Source: CBDCWT01 sp965223305 (lineage in GTDB: Bacteria; Planctomycetota; Planctomycetia; Pirellulales; Pirellulaceae). From it: a stretch of 64,000 nt of DNA. A model generated the notes under the pieces. That model searched no databases. It worked only from the letters and a program-made list of their open reading frames with translations, and was not told where the DNA came from. This document shows, one piece after another, positions 50,282-56,942 of this stretch (within the stretch, counting starts at the first letter, position 1; each line of letters opens with the position of its first letter). The stretch spans positions 1 to 64,000 of the forward strand of contig CBDCWT010000088.1 in the NCBI GenBank assembly GCA_965223305.1, given 5' to 3'. The translations under genes were made by a program, and so were the position numbers.

Positions 50282-52046
50282 AGTGCCTGGTGTTTTTGAC
50301 CGTTTGATCGGTCTCGAAACCGAGTACGCCATCCGCTTTTCGCCACGGAATCCAACTCAGCCAGCACTCTCCAAATATCAGCTGTACGAAGCGCTTCAAG
50401 CGGAGGTCGCGCGGAGGGTCTTGACCGTTCCGGCCAAGCACATCAAGGAGGGCGTCTTCACCGCCAACGGCGGCGCGATTTGGTTCGAGGCAGAACGTCC
50501 TTCGGCGGGGGGCGGGTTGATTGAGGGCGCCACGCCTGAATGTCGGACACCCCAAGAGCTGCTGGCGTATCAACGGGCCCAGGATCAGTTGCTGGCCGAG
50601 TGTTCGGCCAACGCCGACGTGCCAGGCCAATTTCGGCTCATCAAGAACGACCGCGACGCCTACGACAACATCTACGGCGCCCAGGAGAACTACCAGGCCA
50701 CTCTGGCCGAGGGCTTTTCTCTGTTTTGCTGGCGACTAGGGTTGCTGTTGCTCTTCCCCCTGGCGGTCCTCACCTGGGCCAGCATTTTGATTTCTCTGCT
50801 CGTCACGCTGACCTACTTTGCTCTAGCAGCGCTGTTCTACCTGCCCATCCGCGCCGTGAGCGGCGGGAACCGGCCGCTCGTGATGCTGCTGTTCGGGCGA
50901 GATCTGGTCGACGGGCAGCAGACATTCGTGCACGTGCCCGTTTGGCTCGAAACCTCGATCCAGTTTGTAACCCGGGTCGTCACCGCTCCGTTGGCCCTGG
51001 CTTTGTACCTTTTGTTGCACTGCTTCGCGTTTCGTCGTCAACGCCAGCAAATGCTGGCGTTTCTCGCCAGCCGGTCAATCTTCAGCGGTGCGGGGCTGAT
51101 CGATTCGCAGGGACGTTTTGGCCTGTCCGACAAAGCGCCGGCGGTGAACTGCACGCTTGGCTTCGGCGGCATGTTGTATGATCGGCCGATTTTCTCCATG
51201 GGGCATTTCTTCAAAGAGATCTACGCTGAATCCTGGTTTTCCCCCAAGAACTACTTCTCGTTGTTCAGCCGGCTGCAGCGGCTGCAACTGGCTCTGGGTG
51301 ATTCCAACATGTGCCAGACAGCAGAGCTATTGCGGGTCGGCGCTACCTTGCTGGTGTTGGATGCCGCTGAATCGGGCGCGCTGCACGACGCACCGCGACT
51401 GCGTCGTCCCCTCGCTGCGCTGCAGGCAATTTGCGCTGATCCAACCCTCTCGAGGCAGGTCCCGTTGCGCAACGGGAAATCAGTATCGGCGCTCGACATC
51501 CAACGATATTACCTAGAACGCTGTACGCGTTTTCTCGAAGCGGCATCTGACGCACCGGCCGAAGCCTGGGAAGTTCTGCAGATGTGGGCCAATACGCTCG
51601 AATCCCTGCAAGCGATTTCGAATGGCAGTGAATCGGTCGAATCGCTGTTGGGGTCAGTCGATTGGATTACCAAGAAGTACCTGCTGGACAATGCCGCTGA
51701 TGATTCAAGCTGGCTGGAACGTAAGAAAATCGACATCTGCTATCACGAGCTGTCACCGGACGGCTACCACCAACTGCTTCAGGACGCGGCCTGTGTCCCC
51801 GCTTGGCTCACCACGGACGAGGTGGAGCGTGCGGTGCGAACGCCGCCACCCAATTCGCCTGCCACGACGCGCGCTCAGTACATTCGCGAGTTCGCATGCA
51901 GCGGCACACCCGTTACCGCGAACTGGAAGATCGTCACTTTGGGCAGTAACTGGGACGCCCGCGTGATCCGCATTGCGGACTACGGCCATGGTCCTGATCG
52001 CCGACCTGGTTGGAGGCGGCGGGCCCCAACGCTGCATCGCGAATGA
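50268..52046 (+). CDS. pafA: Pup ligase/deamidase family protein (PafA/Dop) with membrane insertion
   Basis: A 592-residue protein; canonical PafA/Dop are about 450-500. The carboxylate-amine-ligase-like core is clear: GLETEYAIRF (15-24), LIEGATPECRTPQELLAYQRA (84-104), NIYGAQENYQ (134-143), FLASRSIFSGAGLID (265-279), LALGDSNMCQTAELLRVGATLLVL (341-364), SALDIQRYYLERCTRFLE and DWITKKYLLDN. Between residues ~149 and ~258, where PafA/Dop have a short linker, it has two or three transmembrane helices (CWRLGLLLLFPLAVLTWA, LLVTLTYFALAALFYL, VTAPLALALYLLLHCFAF). No Dop-type loop near the N-terminus, so ligase is the better guess. The strand usually reading YLD reads WFE. It overlaps pup by 14 bases. 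Confidence 0.85.
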   Translation: MAANKVPGVFDRLIGLETEYAIRFSPRNPTQPALSKYQLYEALQAEVARRVLTVPAKHIKEGVFTANGGAIWFEAERPSAGGGLIEGATPECRTPQELLAYQRAQDQLLAECSANADVPGQFRLIKNDRDAYDNIYGAQENYQATLAEGFSLFCWRLGLLLLFPLAVLTWASILISLLVTLTYFALAALFYLPIRAVSGGNRPLVMLLFGRDLVDGQQTFVHVPVWLETSIQFVTRVVTAPLALALYLLLHCFAFRRQRQQMLAFLASRSIFSGAGLIDSQGRFGLSDKAPAVNCTLGFGGMLYDRPIFSMGHFFKEIYAESWFSPKNYFSLFSRLQRLQLALGDSNMCQTAELLRVGATLLVLDAAESGALHDAPRLRRPLAALQAICADPTLSRQVPLRNGKSVSALDIQRYYLERCTRFLEAASDAPAEAWEVLQMWANTLESLQAISNGSESVESLLGSVDWITKKYLLDNAADDSSWLERKKIDICYHELSPDGYHQLLQDAACVPAWLTTDEVERAVRTPPPNSPATTRAQYIREFACSGTPVTANWKIVTLGSNWDARVIRIADYGHGPDRRPGWRRRAPTLHRE

Positions 52047-52106
52047 GGGGCGGACGCTCTCGCCGGCGATGAGGCGACGCGGCCGATAGAGCAGAGCGCG
52101 AGAAGA

Positions 52107-52385
52107 ACGGCTCGGCGGGAGCCTCGCCCTCCCGACCGCTTTGCGCTACAAAAAGCGGCTCTCGTCAAGCAGCGGTAGGCCGGAACCAGCGGCGGGAGAG
52201 ATTCTGATTTACTCGCCCTGCGTGACCGCCGCGCCGTTCCGGCGTCAGCCAGCGCATGCCGCAACGGCTCGGCGGAGAAATCCTACGCTCTCGGTTGGCT
52301 GCTGGCGCCGCTTGTTACGGCCTACTTCTACTGCAGAGCCGAGAGGGTGTGAGAAGAACGGCTCGGCGGGAGCCTCGCCCTCCCG
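52107..52385. repeat. Paired repeats in the pafA-rpsI gap
   Basis: Two copies of ACGGCTCGGCGGGAGCCTCG (52107-52134 and 52358-52385), each followed by a GCTTTG(C/T)GCTACA tail, enclose TAGGCCGGAACCAGCGGCG with its inverse (52176-52243) and a further inverse half (about 52300-52325). The gap 52047-52495 contains no gene that I can support. Confidence 0.75.
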
Positions 52386-52495
52386 GGCGCTTTGTGCTAC
52401 ACAAAGGCGGCTCTCGTCAAGCCGACGAGAGACCCCAGTGAGCCCCGACGGGCTATGCCATGAAGACGGGGAAGGCAGAGTTTTGCCGGCCGTCT

Positions 52496-52909
52496 TTACC
52501 GCTTCGAGAACTGGGTGCCCCGTCTGGCCCCGTGCAGGCCGAACTTCTTCCGCTCTTTCATACGAGCGTCCCGGGTCAAGAAGCCACCGTCGCGAAGAAC
52601 AGGAAACAGCTCTTGGTCGTGTCCGACTAGCGCCCGCGCCATACCCATCCGGCAGGCACCAGCTTGCCCCGTGGGACCACCACCTTTGACACGAATGATG
52701 ACGTCCACAGCGGTCGTTTGTTCGACGGCTTCCAACACTTCCAAAACGGTCTTGCGGTCCTGATCGTTGTCGAAGTACTCGTCCAACGGCCGGCGGTTGA
52801 TCAAGATCTTCCCGCTTCCCGTTCGCACTCGAACCCGAGCCACGGCCGACTTACGACGACCGGTCCCTAGCGCATCGCCACTGATTTTGTCTTTCTTAAC
52901 GGCTACCAT
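52496..52909 (-). CDS. rpsI: Ribosomal protein S9
   Basis: A 137-residue 30S protein. GTGRRKSAVARVRVRTGSGKILINRRPLDEYF, IRVKGGGPTGQAGA, GMARALVGHD, LRDGGFLTRDARMKERKKFG and the universal C-terminus GTQFSKR reaching the P-site are present. It follows rplM on the same strand by 99 bases, the conserved L13-S9 operon order. Confidence 0.98.
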   Translation of the reverse strand: MVAVKKDKISGDALGTGRRKSAVARVRVRTGSGKILINRRPLDEYFDNDQDRKTVLEVLEAVEQTTAVDVIIRVKGGGPTGQAGACRMGMARALVGHDQELFPVLRDGGFLTRDARMKERKKFGLHGARRGTQFSKR

Positions 52910-53008
52910 CTTACTCGCTTTGCAACTTTGGCTTGTTGGAGTTTCAGTTTCGGTCTGCTCAATCGGCAGCCAGAGGTACCGACACTCGGTCGCTTGCCGT
53001 GGCTTTCC

Positions 53009-53440
53009 CTAGTCGCGGGGAGCAGGTCGTTGAGCCTGATGGGGGTGATCCGGCCCGGCGTATATCTTCAACTTGCTGAGCATCTTGCGTCCCAATTTGT
53101 TCTTGGGCAGCATCCGTCGTACTGCCTCGCGGAGAATCTGCTCGGGTTTCTTCTCCAGTCGCTTGCCGGCCGTCTCGCTGCGTTGCCCTGGGTATCCGGT
53201 GTACCAGGTGTAGTTCTTCTGCTCCCACTTCCTGCCGGAAAAGACGACGCGGTCGGCGTTGGTGACGACCACGAAGTCACCGGTGTCGACGTGAGGTGTA
53301 TAAGTGGGCTGATGTTTGCCCATCAGCACGACAGCGATCTCCGACGCAAGTCGTCCCACGACCTTATTCTCCGCGTCGTAATGCCACCACTGCCGCTCGA
53401 CTTTGCCCGTCTTGGCCATGTAACTCTTGGAGCCCACCAA
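53009..53440 (-). CDS. rplM: Ribosomal protein L13
   Basis: A 50S protein. WWHYDAENKVVGRLASEIAVVLMGKHQPTYTPHVDTGDFVVVTNAD, YTGYPGQRSETAGKRLEKKP and RRMLPKNKLGRKMLSKLKIYAG are family landmarks. I place the start at the TTG at 53440 because GGAGGA lies seven bases upstream and it gives 143 residues, the usual length. The ATG at 53419 would lose the seven N-terminal residues (VGSKSY) that homologues normally have. First gene of the L13-S9 operon. Confidence 0.95.
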   Translation of the reverse strand: MVGSKSYMAKTGKVERQWWHYDAENKVVGRLASEIAVVLMGKHQPTYTPHVDTGDFVVVTNADRVVFSGRKWEQKNYTWYTGYPGQRSETAGKRLEKKPEQILREAVRRMLPKNKLGRKMLSKLKIYAGPDHPHQAQRPAPRD

Positions 53441-53696
53441 TGTCCCATCCTCCGGAAAACTCGATCCAGCGCCGCAAACGAACCAAGATGTTGGCAAAAC
53501 GAGTGATTTTAATGCTTTTGGGCTGTCTCTTCAACTGCTGTTCAAGCCGCCAGCAGGCCGCAAAAGTACTCGGCCCGGCACGGGGAACCCCTGGCCCAGG
53601 CAGCTTCGAGAGTTTGGGTATCTGCAGGGACCTTGAGGTCCAGGCGACGGTCGCTAAGCTGTGTGGGCCTCAGTTCTGGTTTCCCTGGTTTTGTCC

Positions 53697-54842
53697 ATGA
53701 AAGTTGCCGTTACAAAAGAGACTTTTCCGGGAGAGCGTCGCGTGGCGCTGGTCCCGGCGAGCATCCCGCAGCTGCAGAAAGCGGGTATCGAAGCGTTCGT
53801 CGAGTCGGGCGCCGGCGCAGCAGCTGGCTTCTCCGATGACAGCTATCGGGAGCGCGGCGCGATGATCGCCGGCCGAGATGAGCTGTTTGCAGCAGATGCG
53901 ATGTTGCAAGTCCGCTGTTTGGGCGCGAATCTGGTCAAAGGCGAAGATGACTTGTCGCATTACCGCCAGCATCAGATCGTGATCGGGATGTGCGATCCGC
54001 TGGGCGAGCCCCAAGCGGCAGGCCGGCTGGCAGCAACGGGGGTCACACTGTTCGCACTTGAGATGATCCCCCGCATCACCCGCGCTCAGAGCATGGATGT
54101 GCTGTCATCGATGGCTACGATTGCCGGTTACCGAGCCGTGTTACTGGCGGCCGGGGAGCTGCCCAAGATGTTTCCGATGTTGATGACCGCGGCGGGAACC
54201 TTGACCCCAGCGCGGATTTTTGTGATCGGTGCCGGGGTTGCAGGACTGCAGGCAATCGCCACGGCCCGCCGACTAGGAGGCGTCGTCCAAGCCTATGATG
54301 TCCGGCCGGCCTGTCGCGAACAGGTGGAAAGCGTCGGCGGCAAGTTCGTCGAGCTGGAGCTGGACGCGCAGCAGTCGGAGGACAAAGGGGGCTACGCCAA
54401 GACGATGGATGAGGAGTTCTACGAGAAACAACGTCAGCTGCTGTCCGACGTGGTGGCGGAGAGCGACGTGGTAATCACAACCGCCGCGATCCCCGGCCAG
54501 CGGTCTCCCTTGTTGGTAACTGCAGATGCCGTCGCCCGCATGCCTGCCGGCGGCGTGATTGTGGATCTCGCCGCGGAACGTGGTGGTAACTGCGAGCTCA
54601 CCCGCGCCGACGAACGGGTGGTCGAACAGGGGGCCGTGATCCTCGGCCCGACCAACTTGCCGGCGGAGATCCCCAACCACGCCAGTCAGATGTTTTCGAA
54701 CAACGTCACGAAATTCCTCCTGCATCTGGTCAAGGAAGGCACGGCGGAGGTGGATCTAGAGGACGAGATCATCGGCGAAACACTAGTTGCTAAAGACGGC
54801 CAGCTAGCCAACTCACGCGTGCGCGCGTTGGTTAGCGGCTAG
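53697..54842 (+). CDS. pntAA: NAD(P) transhydrogenase subunit alpha, part 1
   Basis: A 381-residue peripheral NAD(H)-binding subunit (domain I). Landmarks: VAVTKETFPGERRVALVPASI, MIPRITRAQSMDVLSSMATIAGYRAVLLAA, FVIGAGVAGLQAIATARRLG, VVQAYDVRP, MDEEFYEKQRQLL, ITTAAIPGQRSP and VDLAAERGGNCELTRADE. It works with PntAB and PntB to couple hydride transfer from NADH to NADP+ with proton entry. The ATG at 53697 fits the family start (KVAVTKE); an upstream in-frame start is not needed. First gene of a three-gene operon, the split-subunit arrangement. Confidence 0.95.
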   Translation: MKVAVTKETFPGERRVALVPASIPQLQKAGIEAFVESGAGAAAGFSDDSYRERGAMIAGRDELFAADAMLQVRCLGANLVKGEDDLSHYRQHQIVIGMCDPLGEPQAAGRLAATGVTLFALEMIPRITRAQSMDVLSSMATIAGYRAVLLAAGELPKMFPMLMTAAGTLTPARIFVIGAGVAGLQAIATARRLGGVVQAYDVRPACREQVESVGGKFVELELDAQQSEDKGGYAKTMDEEFYEKQRQLLSDVVAESDVVITTAAIPGQRSPLLVTADAVARMPAGGVIVDLAAERGGNCELTRADERVVEQGAVILGPTNLPAEIPNHASQMFSNNVTKFLLHLVKEGTAEVDLEDEIIGETLVAKDGQLANSRVRALVSG

Positions 54843-54885
54843 GGCCCTGTCCGAAACCAGGTGTAGACAGGAAAGACGCATTGCA

Positions 54886-55407
54886 ATGAAGCAACTCCAA
54901 ATCATGGTGGGACGTTCGGATACCCCACCAACCTGGTGGATCGAGAGGGCACGTCGAATCCGCATCATTGGCTGGGCCGCATGCGCCGTCGTTTGCCTCG
55001 CGGTGGCAGGCAAGAGCCTGGGGCAGGATTCGGACGCGGCGCCAGCGACAGGTGAAGCACGAGACGGTGAGCTCGCCGAGCCCGGATTGGACTCGGCGAG
55101 CACAGCAGTCGCCGGGGGACGGCGCGTCACGCGCCAGGACCTGATCACCAGCTTGACTATTTTCGTGTTGGCCGTCTTTGTCGGATTTGAGGTGATCACC
55201 AAAGTTCCGCCGACGCTCCACACTCCATTGATGTCGGGTTCGAATGCGATCAGCGGGATCACATTGGTGGGTGCCGTGATTGTGGCTGCGAGTCCGGAGG
55301 GCTGGTTCTCACCATCGCTTGGATTCATCGCGGTGACACTGGCAACGGTCAACGCCGTAGGCGGTTTCATGGTGACTCATCGTATGCTCGCCATGTTCAA
55401 GAGATAA
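54886..55407 (+). CDS. pntAB: NAD(P) transhydrogenase subunit alpha, part 2, with N-terminal extension
   Basis: A 173-residue membrane protein. The family domain lies in residues ~85-173: LTSLTIFVLAVFVGFEVITKVPPTLHTPLMSGSNAISGITLVGA and GFIAVTLATVNAVGGFMVTHRMLAMFK. The usual protein is about 95-110 residues. Here about 80 extra residues precede it, with a hydrophobic signal-like segment (IIGWAACAVVCLAVAGKSLGQ) and an acidic linker. It is 43 bases after pntAA and 27 bases before pntB. The extension could add a membrane helix or a cleaved leader. Confidence 0.93.
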   Translation: MKQLQIMVGRSDTPPTWWIERARRIRIIGWAACAVVCLAVAGKSLGQDSDAAPATGEARDGELAEPGLDSASTAVAGGRRVTRQDLITSLTIFVLAVFVGFEVITKVPPTLHTPLMSGSNAISGITLVGAVIVAASPEGWFSPSLGFIAVTLATVNAVGGFMVTHRMLAMFKR

Positions 55408-55434
55408 TTCCTGCGACGGGGAAACAAGTCCACC

Positions 55435-56823
55435 GTGGATACACAGCTGCTCGTCAAGACTGCCTACTTGGTCGCTGCCGTTCTCTTTATCTTGGGGCTG
55501 AAGCTGATGGGCCGCCCCCGCACAGCGGTTCGGGGGAATTTCTTGGGGGCCAGCGGGATGCTGTTGGCGGTCGCCGTGACCATCGCCCAGCTCTGGTTCG
55601 ATCAGCAACGCTTCGGCTTCGTCGTGGCTGGCGTGGTGTTGGGGTCGGTGATCGGGACACTGCTGGCGTCGAAGATTCAGATGACGGCCATGCCCCAGCT
55701 CGTCGCGCTGTTCAACGGCTTTGGGGGCGCCGCCTCTGTATTCGTGGCCGGCGCCGACCTCGTCCAGTCGGGTTCGAGCCGAGTGGATGTGCTAACCGCC
55801 ACCGCAGCGTCCGGGATCATCGGCGCCGTCACGTTTTGGGGTAGCCTCGTGGCGTTCGGGAAACTGCAAGAGCTGAGCTGGCTGCGCCAGCCGTTCCGCG
55901 TGCCAATGCAACAAGTTCTGAACGCGGCGTTGGCGATTGTGGTCCTGCTATTGGCCTACTGGCTGGTTTCCGCAGGACCGACCGCAGGTTGGCTGTATGT
56001 GGTCATTGTCCTGGCAGCCTCCTTGTTGGGTGTGATGCTGGTGAATCCGATCGGAGGCGCCGACATGCCCGTGGTCATTGCCCTCCTGAATTCCTACTCG
56101 GGCCTGGCGGCGGCAGCGACAGGTTTTGTCATCGACAACAACGTGCTGATCATCTCCGGATCTTTGGTCGGCGCGTCCGGTGTGATTCTGACCAAGCTGA
56201 TGTGCAAGGCGATGAATCGCTCGCTGCCAAACGTACTGTTCGGCGTGCTCGACGCGGGTGAATCGAGCGCATCAAGCGACGAGATCTATGCCACCGTACG
56301 GAGTTCCTCAGCCGAAGATGTCGCCATGCTATTGGAGACCGCTCAGCGTGTGATTTTTGTGCCAGGTTATGGACTCGCCGTGGCTCAGGCCCAGCACGCA
56401 GTGCGCGACCTCGGTAACTTGCTGGAGGAGAAGGGCGCCTCGGTGGAATACGCGATTCATCCAGTGGCCGGCCGCATGCCCGGCCACATGAACGTGCTGC
56501 TGGCTGAAGCCGATGTTGCCTACGACAAACTCAAGGAGATGGACGCGATCAACCCCACGCTGGAGACCGTGGATGTTGCCGTGGTGATTGGTGCCAACGA
56601 CGTTGTCAATCCTGTCGCCCGCACCGACCCCGATAGCCCAATCGCGGGAATGCCGATTATCGATGTCGACAAAGCGCGAACAGTCATCGTCATCAAACGC
56701 AGTCTCAGCCCAGGATTCGCGGGAATCCCCAACCCGCTGTTCGCTGCGGACAATACTCTGATGCTCTTTGGGGATGGCCAACAGGCCGTGCTGGATGTCT
56801 TGTCGGCGCTGAAAGAACTGTAG
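55435..56823 (+). CDS. pntB: NAD(P) transhydrogenase subunit beta
   Basis: A 462-residue inner membrane protein with the proton channel (domain II) and NADP(H)-binding domain III. About eight helices open the protein (LVAAVLFILGLKLMG...). Landmarks: QLVALFNGFGGAAS, GGADMPVVIALLNSYSGLAAAATGFV, ISGSLVGASGVILTKLMCKAMNRSL and, in domain III, VIFVPGYGLAVAQAQHAVRDL, YAIHPVAGRMPGHMNVLLAEADV and VVIGANDVVNPVA. GTG start, 27 bases after pntAB. Its stop is followed 18 bases later by a foldback-element end. Confidence 0.96.
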   Translation: MDTQLLVKTAYLVAAVLFILGLKLMGRPRTAVRGNFLGASGMLLAVAVTIAQLWFDQQRFGFVVAGVVLGSVIGTLLASKIQMTAMPQLVALFNGFGGAASVFVAGADLVQSGSSRVDVLTATAASGIIGAVTFWGSLVAFGKLQELSWLRQPFRVPMQQVLNAALAIVVLLLAYWLVSAGPTAGWLYVVIVLAASLLGVMLVNPIGGADMPVVIALLNSYSGLAAAATGFVIDNNVLIISGSLVGASGVILTKLMCKAMNRSLPNVLFGVLDAGESSASSDEIYATVRSSSAEDVAMLLETAQRVIFVPGYGLAVAQAQHAVRDLGNLLEEKGASVEYAIHPVAGRMPGHMNVLLAEADVAYDKLKEMDAINPTLETVDVAVVIGANDVVNPVARTDPDSPIAGMPIIDVDKARTVIVIKRSLSPGFAGIPNPLFAADNTLMLFGDGQQAVLDVLSALKEL

Positions 56824-56841
56824 CGACCGCGCGGCGTCGCA

Positions 56842-56867
56842 GCCACGATCTTCATGAATAATCCGGG
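56842..56867 (-). mobile_element. Solo end of a foldback element
   Basis: GCCACGATCTTCATGAATAATCCGGG equals the right 26 bases of copy 4 (61725-61750). It is followed by CTAA. The rest of the element is missing, so this is a deletion remnant or a captured end, 18 bases after the pntB stop. Confidence 0.75.
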
Positions 56868-56942
56868 CTAATCAAGCTCGGTGAAAAACTGCCCAGTCTG
56901 CCAAATCGGATCCGGCAGCAATTTGCTTTCCGGGTAGCATGA

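Noticed and set aside
50117..52046. Complete Pup-proteasome locus
   Set aside because: No proteasome alpha/beta subunit and no ARC/Mpa ATPase gene is present in the window; the neighbours are ribosomal and repeat DNA.
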